This document shows positions 36,669-50,103 of a stretch of DNA of 64,000 nt, piece after piece. The stretch covers positions 9,011,887 through 9,075,886 of the forward strand of contig OX393568.1 of NCBI GenBank assembly GCA_947652115.1. Reading direction: 5' to 3'. The notes under the pieces were generated by a model. That model saw only the letters and a list, made by a program, of their open reading frames with translations, searched no databases and was not told where the DNA came from. This stretch comes from Blastomussa wellsi (lineage: Eukaryota; Cnidaria; Anthozoa; Scleractinia; Plerogyridae). Positions within the stretch are counted from its first letter, which is position 1, and the number at the start of each line of letters is the position of its first letter. A program made the position numbers and the translations under genes.

Positions 36669-38821
36669 AACCTTTTTGGGTGCCTTTCGGAACATGTTTT
36701 GTACGCGCATAATTTTCGTTTAAACCATGGCCAACTATATATCAAAAAACTTGGAAATTTGTAGCTTCGGTTAGCGCGCGCGAGCCTTCAAACTTGAAAT
36801 CGTTGATGTTCACGTCACTGAATTACCCGCCTCCGCATTATCTCTTACAACAAGACAAACTGCACCATAGATCAGTCAATCACAACTTGATAGGCCACCA
36901 AAGTTTCTCTACAGTAATGACTCTCTGGAGCGTATACACGTGACGTCATCGATTTCTAAAATCCAAAACCAAAGAGCCACCAAACTTTTTATACTCATCA
37001 GGCATAAAATGTGCATAAGATGTGCTAAATTGATATCTGTGTACAACTTTTCAGCTCAACAGCGTCCTTCGTTTGGAAACCAACGCATTTTGAATTTCAG
37101 AGTTATGGTGGTGCGTGACATAACGTTGCGATCATACATACATACATACATACTTTATTGACTTTCCCCAAGGGGGCTTTTCAAAGACAATATTAAAAAA
37201 TATATATATTCCTGTTTACAATTAAAATTAAGAATGAATAAAATAAGGTTCTAAAAAGATTATAAAAATATATATAAATATAAAAATTACAATTCTTTAA
37301 GTAGTTTAGTCCTCAGGCGATTTTTAAAAACAGTGACTGAATCACACAGTTTAAGAGAATAATCTAAAGAATTCCATAAGTTAACTATTCTATAATGAAA
37401 GGTTCTTTGGCCGGTAGCGGTTTTAAAAAGTGGGATGTTTAACAATTGTGAGTTTCTGGTGCTATGACCGCTCACCTCGGCTCGCTTTAAAAATTTTGAA
37501 GACAGGTATTCAGGGGCGTGGCCTGTCATACATTTAAAGGCCATTGTGGCACTTCGGTAATATAGCTGGTTTGCTACAGGTAGCCAACTGAGCTCTTTAC
37601 GAATGGGCGTAATATGGTCATATTTGCGCGCACCGCTCACAATGCGGCAAGCGAAGTTTTGCACAGCCTGCAGTTTGTTAATGTTACACTTCGATGTGTT
37701 TGCCCATACATTAGAACAATAAAATAATTTACTAAAAACTAAAGAGTTAATAATCATCAGGAGTGTACGTTTGTCAAAAACATGCTTGACGCGGTTTATT
37801 TGACCGAGGTGGGACATGCATGAAGAAGCGGTTTTAATTATGTGTTCATCGTAAGTTAAATTAGAATCCAAAATCACGCCCAGGTCTTTAGCAGTGTCTG
37901 TAGGGACGATGTCCTTTCCCATAAAGTCTCCGGGGAGGGGGAGAATTAAAAATCCGGGAGGGAGCGCGGGACATTCATCGCGAACTCTGAATTCCCTTCT
38001 CCCCAGCCTCCACGCGCTTTCTTTTCACCTCTCCCTATTCCCCTTCCCGAAAATGAAAGAGGCCTCTGCGGAGGAGAGAGCTTATCTCGCGAGTTTTAGC
38101 CATTTGAGAAGTTTACGTATTAGGAAAAGTGCTTATATAAATATTTGTTTGTTCAGTACAGGTAATCAGTCGCCTAGATAACCAAAGTAAATTCCGGATG
38201 TTTACGCTATTTCCGGCCGCCATATTGATCTTCCACTGAAGTACACCAATATGGCTGCTCCATACTGGGCTCTGTAAGTTTGTGCGGAACATTTCGACGA
38301 ATATCTGAAATTTGGAATAACGTAAACACCTGAAACTTGGAGAAGTGTATTCTTTATTTATCTTCTATAATATCACAATTTCTTGACTCTGTCCACTGAA
38401 TAGCTTTCGATTTATATTTTGCTGCATACGCTCAATGTATCCAATTGGTTTCTGAGAAAATCGGCTCGGAAGTTGGCCGAAAAGAAATTTTCGTTTCGCG
38501 GCACGCAAATAGGTGTCACAGTAGAAATATTTCGCATATTTTTAAAGCCCGACACATTTTTTGTAGCCTATCAAGAGCTGATTGATATTGTGAAGTTTGT
38601 TTAGTTGTAAGAGATATATTGCGGAGGCGAGTAACTCAGTGAAGTGAACATCGACGGTTTCAAGTTCGAAGGCTTGCGCGCGCTAACCGAAGTTATAAAG
38701 TTCAAAGATTTTTATTCATGGATTCTACATTTTATAACTTTTCCATGGATATATAGTTAGCCATGGTTTCACTGAAAATGACGCGCGTACGAAACATTTT
38801 CTTAAAGGCACCCGAAAAAAG
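36669..38821. mobile_element. DNA element with long inverted arms
   Basis: Arms of about 165-200 bases at 36669-36835 and 38623-38821 are inverted copies. For example CTTCGGTTAGCGCGCGCGAG near 36764 is mirrored near 38675, and GGTGCCTTTCGG near 36679 is mirrored by GGCACCCGAAA near 38808. A truncated LINE lies inside, so the element is a composite. No transposase is found. Confidence 0.55.
37130..37925 (-). mobile_element. 5'-truncated non-LTR retrotransposon (CR1/L2-like)
   Basis: The leftward frame 37922-37287 (211 codons) is the C-terminal part of a LINE reverse transcriptase: AKDLGVILDSNLTYDEHI, FYCSNVWANTS, and the RTKLLKEL end. The 3' side ends in a (CATA)n microsatellite near 37133, typical of CR1/L2-like tails. 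The catalytic YxDD part is lost by truncation at about 37925. Confidence 0.8.
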
Positions 38822-39852
38822 GTATATGAAAGGTGTACCTGTTCTGTCAAAAATGGTATATTAAAGGCCAAGGGTTTAGACCTGGACATAGCTGTTTTGG
38901 ATCTCTACAGGGAACACTGCAGCGTTCGCTTTACCATTTTATGGAGAAATTATACTGGAAACAGCTATGTACAGGAGAGGATATCTCCGGTTTATATTCC
39001 TTTACTAACCTGTAGTGGACTCCAAGGAACATTGGAAAACTGAAACCCAAATAAAACCAAAAAATTATTTCATTATTACATTGAATATAAATATTTCTTC
39101 TGGTATGCAGTCTCTACAGATCATTAGCTGGCGTATGGTCAAATATTTTTAATTAGTAAAAATCTACTACTATACTAATGCAAATGCCGTAATCTGATTG
39201 GCTGAGCTATTGCACACTATCAGCCATTAGAGTGCAGTGGGTGAAGGTCGTCTTCCAAATGGCGACTTCTTCGCGCTTTAGCGAAGTTTCGAAGGAAGAT
39301 TTAGAACTTATTCACCGACACACGATTCGTTTATTATGGTTTTTACTAAAACAATTAGATTATTCGCTCTCGATTTCTATGAGGTTATAGTTGATCACCT
39401 CACGCCGCCCTATCACCAACTATCACCTCACGCCGCCCCTGACTGGTGTATTTTTTGGTATTTATAGATTTTATAAAGTAGTTTATTCCTGAACAGCCAT
39501 AATTCTGTGCGTGTTATGTTTTCTAGTATTTGGGGGAAAATAATTCACGTCCGTCTGAATGTAGCCAATAGGCCATTTTACAGTTCTGTGCTTAGTTACC
39601 AAGCCTTTGAGTGGAATTGAGGCTGAAGGTGACCTTGCATAGATACAAACCCCTTGCTTTTGATATGTAAATCGTTTTGTTGTTATGCTAAATAGCTTCT
39701 GGTCTCTATCATGACAAGGTCACCCTGAGCCTCACTTTCATACAGAGGCCTGGTTACATTTCACAGAACTGTAAAATGGACTATTAGAAGATACGGCAAT
39801 TATTGGCAATGCAGTAGACTGATTATTTTCAAAAGTTTTGCTTGGTGCGTCT

Positions 39853-39883
<31 letters not shown>

Positions 39884-41918
39884 GACTTTATTAAAGTGTC
39901 AGAGTATTTAGCTTTATACAAACTATTTGCGGACACTTTTAGTATGACTTTCTCCGTGTTTACATAGCCTCATCTTAACACTCAGGGGTTTGGAAGAATT
40001 CGCAGTTAATTATGCAATGTTGAAATTTGCGAGAAGAATACTGCGTACCGGTAATCCAACTGAGTGAACTGAGCAATGCTTCCCATTCAACAACCTCGCT
40101 GTGACCGTGTATTAGTCGCACAGTTCTCGATTGTTCAGTTTCCCCCCGGGTTCAGTTTTCCCAATGCACCAGTCATTTGAAAGGGCAAACCGGGGGGTTA
40201 TCACTTCGTTTTCACTCGATTTAGGTTCCCCGTAGTCGAGGAATGCACCTTTTCTCACGGTCAGAAAGGGGCGGAGGGCGATGCTTTGCTGTTGTTATTG
40301 GTGGTTTTCACGTCACGCCAGTATCACGCAAGTTTCACGCACGTAAGAAATAAAATCGCTTACCATTCAATAAATTGAGTCAATAAATTGAAATATCGTA
40401 GAAGACTAACAAATAAACAACGTGCCAAAGTTTCGGAGCTGAAAACAGGCCAGCAGATATATGTTTAAAGATGACTTTTATCTGATGAAGTTGAAAACTC
40501 AATTTTTTTAATTTTAGTTTTTTCTGACGTCTCGTGAAAACCAAGAATTCACACTATGGACGGGGTAACATTTTTTTTAATTTTAGTTTTTTCTGACGTC
40601 TCGTGAAAACCAAGAATTCACACTATGGACAGGGTCACATTTCGCAACCTTGTCGGAGATTTCACTTCAAATAGTTCTACGGCATTCCCGTTATAAGGGC
40701 AGTTATTTCCCCACCTCTAAGTCTAAACGTTCTTTTTTGGCGACACAAGTCATGGGTTATTGGCTACTGAAGGGAAGGGCCAGAGCAGTTCGGCTGAGTC
40801 TATTTTGTACATGTTTTGGCGTTGTGTTCAATAGTTGCTAGTGGGTCTATTACATGGAAATTGCTTATTGTCTCAATCACAACTCACCTCCAAGAAACAT
40901 CACAAGGAACGGCGCACAATTCCCGGAAGAAAGCATTATTTTAGCTGCTTGCATCCATAAAGACCCTGAACCGCCACGCCAGTCACGCGGCGACAATAAT
41001 ATGGCGACAATAATATAACAGATATTTCCCCGGGAGATATTCGGTCGTTTCAGGCAACCACTGCAACCAAAGAGTGAGGCTAGAAAGTTCTGACCTCAAG
41101 GAATGAATGTCGATTATGTAAACTGCAACAAACAAAAAGTATTAAAGCTGACTGAACTCATTCGTTCATTATTTGCTTTCCCATCAAGCTAAATAACCGT
41201 CTCACGCCGACAAGTCCTTTGGGTTTCGTCACGCGTGTGACGAAGTAATGGGAGGACAATTTGAAAATCGCGGGAGGGGAGGGACAATTCTCAAAAAAAA
41301 ATGCCTGCAAAGGAAAATTGTCAAGAAAAAAATTCATACAAGCAGATCACCATCGAAAGAAAAATCCTTCCGTGTCCAAAACAAATTCCTGCAGACAATT
41401 TGGACTAAAAAAATCCACCGTCCCGCGATTTCTAATGGTCCACCCCGAAGGGATGCACCACTAGACAATGTGAAGGGAGAGTCCAAAAACAAAAAATATC
41501 CTGCAAAGCAACAAAATCATGAAAATCCCTGCATTGCAAAGGAACCAAAAGAATAACCTGCATGGGTTGAAAAAAAAATGTGTTTCCAGAAAATCAAACC
41601 CACGCGAGAGCGAGCGCGAAGCGCGAGAGCTCGACTTCTTTTCATTGCTGGAAAACGAATCAAATAGCGCCAGGGTCAACTGCCGAACCGGAAACGAGAA
41701 GCGAACGACTTTGAGATATGTTCTGTATGCCATATCCTTACCAGCGTGCATCATGGGAAGAAAGCCCGGTGAGCAAAGCTGATTTGTCAATAATTACAAA
41801 CATTTTCACGCTAGCTCCCCAACTACAGTGTGCACGATCGACGGACAAGATATATCTGCCAGTTCGGTGACGATTGCAGCTTACTGAGGAAGTCTACACT
41901 TCACACGCTGTAAACGAC
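38822..41918. other. Non-coding host sequence with simple repeats and a MITE
   Basis: Inverted ends AATAGGCCATTTTACAG (39567) and CTGTAAAATGGACTATT (to 39785) bound a 219-base MITE. A (GAT)n tract at about 39855-39882 is followed by GAAGACTTTATTAAAG, a LINE-tail-like end. A 67-base unit is duplicated in tandem at about 40502-40637. No gene is recognised. Confidence 0.5.
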
Positions 41919-44900
41919 ATGCTTGTGGTTTTGACCGCTGGTAAGCTAGTGACAGTTTAATTAATTCGACATGCCGCGGGTTTGAAATTCACGAACTGAA
42001 ACGGGCGCTTAAAAGAGGTTTTCGAGGAAGTGCAGCTTTGGCTCGATGGTTTATCGTTTTAAAAGCAACTGATATTCGCGGGTAATCTTAAATCAGGACG
42101 CTTCACATTCCAGACGAGGATGAAAGACCGATCGAAGGCCGTTGGATCTGGCATTCTGTTATCAAAGATGTTTGCATTTTAATCTGACAGTGAGAGGAAA
42201 TCATGCAGCCAATTAGAACAAAATATAAGGAGTCCGTAGACTTGAAATCATATCCACATTTCCCCTATGTCCTCGATTATTTCGATCTAAATGGTGTGGA
42301 TAGTTTCAACTTCGTGTCGTTAGGATGAAAGCAATCACTTCGTAGCGTGACCCGGGCATGAAACTGACAACCAATTTGCTGGGTTTGTTCGTTTAGTTTT
42401 ACGGAAGCTCATTGAGCCGTAATGTCTGGATTTTGCGACTCAGCGTAAACAAAAACGAATTTTGATTTCGGCGTCAATGTCTGTATAGTTTTAGTATTTC
42501 AATCATGTAGTGATCATACGGATTTTGATATCTAAGATTCACCTTCGATGAGCACCGCTAATTTGCATACAACAACGGTCTTTGGCAGGTGGTGCGTGAC
42601 AGAAGGCTGTTAATTGTTTATTGCCAACTCGGATGTGCTTATGTCAATAATATTTTTATTCTTTTCTTTTAGTTATTTTGTATTCTGCTGAAGTGAACTC
42701 AAGAGGTAAGCATCGTTTTATTTTATATTGTTTTTTTCGAGAAGGGGAGGAAACATTTTTTAATGCAAATAGTTTTCATGGTTCTGGGCGATAAAGAGAC
42801 TGCCGGAATTAGCGAAATAAAAAGAGCTTGTACCGAGGAGAGTTTTGATTTCCTGTTTAGAGACTAATTCATCCAGGATATACACACTCTCGTATGGAGC
42901 ACTCCGGAAAATTTTACAAAGCAATCATTTTTCAGCGCAATTCATATGAATCAATGCTATAAACAGGACAACTCGGATTAATATTAATCGAATTAATATT
43001 AATCCTAATGATTATTATAATCCAGAAATAGATTATTATAATCCATTACTGAGGTTTTAGCCGTGCGTTAATCAATTAGGATTAATATTAATCGAATTAA
43101 TATTAATCCTAATTGATTAATATTAATATTGTTTGAAACAACTGAAATAGTTTTTCCGTGAACTTTACATATTAATATTAATACTTACCATGTCAGTTCC
43201 CAGATAATATTTTCATCCACAAAAGGCGCCAAAAGACGGGAAAAATTCAGGTTCATAGTTGCCATCGTGATGTACTGGCTCCGAACCTCGAAACAGTTAG
43301 TGTCTTTGGGATTCTCGCTATTCCTAAGCAGCTGGTATTTATTCCCTTTCTTCAGGTCCCGTTTTTTGTAAAAGCACATGCCCACGGAACGGATTCGCTG
43401 ACTCAGAGGCGCTTGCTCCTTTTCATTTACTTCTAGGGTCAACGTCGTGGTATCTACCAGCTCTAGCATATGCAAGTGATCGTCATGTGACTGATGTGAC
43501 CAGTGTTATGTCCCGTCAGTCTCGTGTTATGTCTGCAGTGTGCCTGTCATTTAGATCTGTTACATCCGAACATTCACGGGAATTCTATCTGAATTATAGT
43601 AGAGATTAATATTAATCCAGGTGATATTATTAATAACAATCTAATCCTTCCAATTTGTGACGTGCCTTAATCTATTACTGAATTATAATAGTCTATTCCT
43701 AGAATTATAATAAACTATTACTGGATTATACTAATCTCTTACCGGATTATAATAACACTATTATAATCCATTACAATTATAATCCACGGGTTAATATTAA
43801 TCCGAGTTATCCTGTATAAATAAGCGCTTTTCTTTTCTCTTTTGAATTTCTGAAAAGGACTTTTCTTTTTCTCTCGATAGTTTGCAATAGTGAAACAAAA
43901 CTCCTCACAGGATCCCAAGGTCGTCTAAACAGCCCTGATGAGGGTCAATACGGAACATGTTCGTGGTCAATTGTTGTCCCTACGGATCTCCGAATAATAT
44001 TTTATTTTCAATTATACAACATTGCGTACTGTCGAACTTCATCTACGTGCAGTGACTGCACCCGTGTCGAATTGAAGGATAATCAAAACAATCCGCCCTG
44101 GCAAACATACTGCAACTCGAGAAGTGAGGTGCCAGAACCTATCTCTACCAACACAAGCGTTTTGTACGTCAACTTCATTCAAGCGAATGGTGATTCTGGC
44201 AGTTGGTTCACCGCTGAATATGTCACGTGGCCATTTGAAGGAAGTATGAATGAATTATTAATGCTATATGGATATAATAAGATGTTAAAGTAATTTAGCT
44301 GACATTCTATCTACTGGGCAGCAATAAAAGAACAACAACTCAGACAAATATAGCTATAAGGTCAGAAGCTACGTCAAAAACAGACGGAGTTCCCAAAAGA
44401 ATAAGTTTTTACGAGAAAATTCTTGGTCTAAAACACATGCATTGTAAAGTTTTCTTGGCCTCTAAATCGAAGAACTGTTCGAAGAATGCCATCTGATCAA
44501 GAACCATGTTCCCCCATCCCTTCCCGCAAATGAACGAATACGTCTAGTAATTATTAGGCCCGAAAAGTACTCCTGCTCCCACAGCGCATGTTCAAAAGCG
44601 AAGTTTGCCAGATCTCCCTTCTGCTTGGCCGTGGAAAATCTGGGTACGAGACTCTGTTGATTTCTCGTGAGGGATTACGCATTTTTTTTTGTTGTTGTTG
44701 TTGTTTTTTTTTTTGTTTTGTTTTTTTTTTGTTTTTTTCATGTTCGTCATAGTATAGCACCATGTTTTATGGGTCATCATGTTGTATTCTCGACCAAGAT
44801 ACTTTCCTTTTGCACTTCTTTTATTCCCTTAATTAACAACTAGACTAGTTGCCCAAGTTTTCTAGTTAACAATTAGATTATGAGCTCGACATTTCTATCG

Positions 44901-47900
44901 CGTGATAGTTGACGAGGGCGCAGCCCGAGTCAACTATCACGCATAGAAATCGAGAGGGAATAATGTAATTGTTTTAGTATAAATCTACTAGTTGTGGCGG
45001 CTTTTGTCTTTTCTGGAACAGCCTCGACCAGTAAACTGTCTACATCTTCACGGGCATTTCGAAAACGTGAAGAAGGGGCGGCCATTTTGTTGACAACCGC
45101 ACTGCTACGCTACTCACTATCTATCACAGATTAAAGTTCACCACTAAATTTTCTCCGATTCTCGTTGGTCTAAATTAAACACGTGACGCGATAGTGTTCA
45201 TCCGCGAAGGGCACTATCAGCGCATAGTGCCCGTCCGAGGAAAATACCCGGATGGATAGTGCCCGTCCGTGAAGCGGACTTTCGTTAAACAAAAAACATT
45301 CAAACGCTATTTGATTGATCTGCGTTTAGAGTGTTTCTTGCCTGATTTTCGTTTATTCGTACGTTTCGGCTTGCAGCAAAAACTCAAGAAGCTGTTTTGT
45401 GAATCTGCGCGCGGAAGAAAATTTAGTGTTGAACAATAAAGACAATGGAGTGTTTATGTCTCGGAACTATCGGTCTGATAGTTGCACCTTGGAAATTTGA
45501 TGTTCTTAACACTAGCATATTTGTTTTAAATATTTGTTTTAAAAACATCAAATTTCCGCGGGGCAACTATGAGCCGATAGTTCCTCAACAGAAACACTCT
45601 ATTGTTTAAATAGATAGTAGGTAGCGTAGCCAATCAGAGAATGGCATTCGTGATAGAAGGAGAGCAGTGTTTGAAAGTCGTCTTCAAAACGGCTACGTGT
45701 TCGCGCTTTAGCGAAGTTTCGCAGGAAGATTTAAACCTTTTTCGTTGCGAATCTAATTGTTAAATAGAAAACAGTCGGAGAACCAATCAGATTTAAGGAT
45801 TCCCAATAGAACACAGCTGAGTTTCTACTGCAAAATAACAAGATGCCACCGAATAACCTGCTATAGACTGGCATCCAATCTTGGTGCTTAGTGTTACGGA
45901 ATCACAACAGAATTAGTTTTGTATTCAAAAGTCGCCATCGATTATCTTCCGAGACATCTAAAATACCTGTTCTTATGACTGACTATTAAACTGAAGAGCT
46001 AAATAGTAGGTAGGTAGGTAGGTATACTTTATTTAATTAAAAGAAACACGCTAGCCCCAACAACACTCAGCTGGTTTCCATGGAGGGCGTGTTTGTACAG
46101 ACATAAAAAGAGACTAAAACTAATAATATAAGATTAACAATATCGTAGATCATAAAAATTCAACTACTATAAACTAAGTATATATTATAAACTAAGTACA
46201 TTATTAATTACAAATATTCAACTATAACACTAAACTAAGTTCATATTATAAACTAAGTACAAAAAAGTAGAAAATCAACACATGTGGCATGACATGACCC
46301 AATTACGTTTAGATACATTTGTTAAAGTGTAAGTCCAGCTTCTAAAGATTTAGCAAGATGTTATATCTCACTCGCCAACAAACCCAGGCCAGAGTCAGGC
46401 GACGGATTTTTGTTATCAGCTGTTATTGAAAAACCTGTTGTGACTTGCTTTAACCCTATCCAGACGGGGGGGTCGGAAAGTGCCCGCGCTGACTTTGGTC
46501 GCTTATAACTTTTGTATTTCTTTCGTGGTTTCGTTGCAATTGAAGTTACGTAAAACATCGTGCCATAGGAATCATAGGAGTAGGGTAGGGGTAGCTGCTT
46601 CGCCCGTTGCATTTTGATGGCGTGTACGGAACAACTCTTGTAATAGCTTTCATCTATTTCGCTGTTGATGCTGTTCGATTCTTGTTGATGGCATTGTATT
46701 GTTTTTTTTCTTTTTCGCAGAAATCGACTTGACGACAACTTCAAGTGATGAGATTTCCAGCCCAAATTTTCCTGGTAAATACCCAAGGAATTCTTATTAC
46801 CTGTGGTCAGCGGTTGCTCCCGCGGAATATCGCATCGAAATTAAATTTTCTAAGTTTGACATGATTTTCTGCTCCGACTGCCAGTGTGATTTTCTGATAG
46901 TGAGAGATGGTCCTTCCAATCAAAGCAAATTAATTGGAAAATACTGCAGTAATCCAGGTATTGTATATACGTCAGGAAACCACGTGTGGATGGAGTTTGT
47001 ATCAGCCTTGGACCGGGACCACAGAAGTGACAGCATAGGATTCAAGGCTACAGTCTCAAAAGGTAAAAATTTATCAACTCGTTTGTTTGTTTGTTTGTTT
47101 GTTTGTTTGTTTGTGTAAATGCTACCGCATTACTTTTTGGCAGCGGTATCTGCGGAATGGGAGTCACGTGTTAAGGAGAAAGCAGCACGTTTTCTGTTCC
47201 GCACAAGTTCGAATCGTGGTTTGTAGTCTCGGTTCATATTATATATTTTTCTACGGTTTCTTAAGAGCTTGTGCAAGTTCATCGCTCGTTACACCACGGC
47301 AGCAATTTCTAAAGTTACGGAAGGCTCACGGAGCATTGTAAGCTAGGGTTGTGCGATTAAAGTATGGCCGTTTGAGTAATTTACCCAGTGTAGTGATCTG
47401 TGGTACCGGTTACAGTTTGTTTGTTTTTTCTTTGTTTAATAATTTTTGTTTAGGGGTAAGGTTTCATATGTGATAGATTACCGCACACGGTCCCACATCA
47501 TCCAACGTTTGTTTCCCTGCAAAATGTTGTGTTTGGTTGAATTACTTATTGATCGTCTAACAGCCTTTTTTCGAAACGTGGTAGCTTCGGTCCATTAAAG
47601 TACAGTAAAACGAAAGAGAAGTGCTGGAACCCATTGCATCTCAAATACTTCACTAACTCTGCATCAGCACAATTATAATAACGTTAAAATAGGAATCAGC
47701 GTAACGACAGCATCTGATCACATGATTACATAGAAAAGGCGGCAAACTCGGTTACGTGCAGAAAAGAAGTAACATATTAGTCAATATCCAGTATTATTAA
47801 AAACTACATCATTGAACAATACAATTCAAGAATTTCATTGGCTTAGCCATCATGGTATATGAGCTATTAGCATATACTAAAACAGAAGATAGCGTTGTTG

Positions 47901-48418
47901 CCGCGCTCTGATTGGCTGTTCAAACTTGACATATCCTTTGCTATTCACCTCCGAGTAATTCGTGAGCCTCACGCGGGCCCTCGCGTAAATGATTGAGTTG
48001 AATAAATGAGTTAAAATAATCATTTTTGAGCTATCTCACTGTTGTAGTATTATACTAAAACAACTATTCACCTCAGTGTGTGTGGTTAGTGTTGAATATT
48101 TACCTCGCCGCTTTGTGGCTCGGCTAATATCGACCACTAGCCACCTCCACTTTGGTGAATAGTTGTTAAATATACCATGCTCTACAAATATGGCAGGCAT
48201 ACGCGCTAACGGAAAGATCAGAGATTGTCTAATATTGCCCTTTTTTGTGAGTTTGTAACAATTATTCCATTCGCGCTTGTTACATATGAAATGATTATAT
48301 CAAACTCGGCGTTATGCGCCTCTTTGACCATCTGTACTTAACAATTATTCCACGAGCGCGCGTTGGATATGAGATGGTAGATAGCCAACGAGGCGCGTAG
48401 CGCCGAGGTGGCTATAAC

Positions 48419-48453
<35 letters not shown>

Positions 48454-48808
48454 TTTTATTAAAAACGCCCCAAAAATATTGTACAAACATTGCAAAAATT
48501 CATTCTTTTACGCGTACACGTACACATTCGTACGCGTACACATTCTTTTACGCGTACACGTATATACCATTGCCTCTCGACCACTCAAAACTCAGGAAAT
48601 GCAATATACATGTACCATAGCTAGTTTTTAATAATATCTATTATTAAAAACTAGCTATGGTATATTGCATTTCCTGAGTTCTGATTGGTTTAGAGGCAAT
48701 GGTATATGAGCTTATATACCATTGACCTACAAATATGGTAGGTGTACGCGTAAAAGAATGCATTTTTCGCAATGTTTCTACTATATTTTTTGGGCGTTTT
48801 TAATAAAA

Positions 48809-48843
<35 letters not shown>

Positions 48844-48900
48844 GTTATAGCACACTTGGCGCTACGCGGCGTACGCGCCTCGTTGGCTATCTACAATCTT

Positions 48901-48933
<33 letters not shown>

Positions 48934-49329
48934 ATATCCAACGCGCGCTCTTGGAATAATTGTTAATTATCACGGCTTAACAAGAGTTATCGGACAAAGT
49001 CTTTGGTAACACTTCTACTTTTGGTTTTCTGGATATCTCATCCACCTTATAAAGTAATGACTTACTCATACAGATCATTTTTGGTTATTCCAGAAATCAA
49101 GCTTTATGTGATTGTGTTACCCTGTGTTTTTGGAATCCTACTGGTTACCATAGTAGTTGCCTTCCTTGTGTTGATGCGCCGACGTCGCCGGCTCGCCTCG
49201 CCGGGTAATGGGGGTCCTGTGGTACAGATGTCACTTTTGAATGAAGATACTCAGTTGTCTGATTCAGGGCCACACAGTGAAGCCAGTTTGCCGGTTTACC
49301 GTCCAACTACACGGGCAATAAAGAGTTGA
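41919..49329 (+). CDS. CUB-CUB transmembrane receptor (five exons)
   Basis: Exons read as 41919-41940, 42673-42705, 43881-44243, 46721-47062 and 49094-49329. All internal junctions are phase 1 and have GT/AG ends; the total is 996 bases (331 residues). Exons 1 and 2 together encode a short hydrophobic signal peptide. Exon 3 holds a CUB-like domain with four Cys and SPDEGQYGTCSW. Exon 4 holds a clearer CUB domain (SSPNFPGKYP, LWSAVAP, DFLIVRDGP). Exon 5 holds a membrane helix (YVIVLPCVFGILLVTIVVAF), MRRRRRL and a cytoplasmic tail. A cell-surface binding protein is expected; the ligand is unknown. More exons could be missed in the long introns. Confidence 0.75.
42964..43814. mobile_element. 851-bp transposon with TATAAA duplication in intron 2 of the CUB receptor
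   Basis: It starts CAGGACAACTCGGATTAATA and ends with the inverted copy TTAATCCGAGTTATCCTG; TATAAA flanks both sides. Many TTAATATTAATC palindromes fill the arms. A 96-codon leftward frame (43475-43185) reads through GNKYQLLRNSENPKDTNCFEV and LAPFVDEN, resembling a HIRAN domain, so the element may carry a captured host exon. Confidence 0.65.
44860..45780. repeat. Cluster of palindromic MITE-like repeats
   Basis: CGCGTGATAGTTGAC near 44900 is mirrored by GTCAACTATCACGC near 44930. GGAACTATCGG...TGGAAATTTGATGTT (about 45463) is mirrored near 45543-45595, forming a hairpin of about 170 bases. No gene. Confidence 0.5.
46004..46320 (-). repeat. LINE 3'-tail remnant with (GTAG)n microsatellite
   Basis: TAGGTAGGTAGGTAGG is followed by TATACTTTATTTAATT and an AT-rich body. 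It has the same microsatellite-plus-ACTTTATT layout as the LINE end at 37133 and the tract at 39855. Confidence 0.4.
48342..48940. repeat. Two related palindromic MITEs and a spacer hairpin
   Basis: AACAATTATTCCAC ... GTGGAATAATTGTT bounds 48342-48454 and again about 48808-48932. Both are internally inverted around GGATATGAGATGG. Between them a palindrome around AAAACTAGCTATGGTATA spans about 48576-48720. Confidence 0.6.
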
Positions 49330-49725
49330 CGACCCGCCTTGCATTGAAACTGAAGACAAACCTCCGTTAATAGGCGGACGCTTAGTCATTGTCCAAGCCA
49401 CATACAAATACTGCAATTTTACTTCCTGTAAGTGGACTGTTCCCAATGACGTTCTGTTACGGGAGGTTCGACGGTTGTAAATCAATTTCTTTTATAACTT
49501 TGACCATTGCGTCGTATGTCAATTGTATTCTACTATATAAATACGATGGCGGGCTAGGTTTATAATCAAGACTGGGCATTTCAATGCCTGGTTATTTTTT
49601 TTTTCAAATAAGAAACCGGCTGAGCTTTAGGTCGGACCAAACATAGCGACCATTTTCTTAGAAACGTATCACATTGTCAAAATTGTTAGATAAATAAAAC
49701 AGATGTTATTATTTGTCCTGGTGTA

Positions 49726-49960
49726 AGGCACATTGGTCTACTTGTTAGCGCGCTGGACTCTGGGTCAATCCGCGTTCAAGGCCTGGTCGCGTCACTACAT
49801 TGTGTTGCTGAGTACAACAGGCAACTCTCGCAGTGCCCCGCCTTTCCAGTCATGTCTATAATTGGGTGTGAGCCTGCGATGGACTAGCATCCCATCCAGG
49901 GTTTCTAGTTTCTAACACTGCTAGTCGCTTAATTATACCCATCTGATGGTTCACTAGTCC
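49726..49960 (+). repeat. tRNA-derived SINE
   Basis: The head has GTTAGCGCGCTGGACTCTGG (A-box region) and GCGTTCAAGGCCTGG (B-box-like). The body ends with GCGATGGACTAGCATCCCAT and CTAGTCGCTT. The head is degenerate, so it is not a working tRNA gene. Confidence 0.6.
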
Positions 49961-50103
49961 CAACTACTGACCTGTTCTCACTATTTGATTATCATTCGCC
50001 TTCCAGGATAAACGAGGCCATTTTCCACATTTTAGACTAGGTTTTGCACTAGAGGAATTAGCTTTATGTCATTTGCATTTGAAAGCATTCCCCGCATTAG
50101 CCT

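Noticed and set aside
49726..49800. tRNA gene
   Set aside because: The head has A- and B-box-like parts but does not form clean stems and is followed by a SINE body also seen at 35395.
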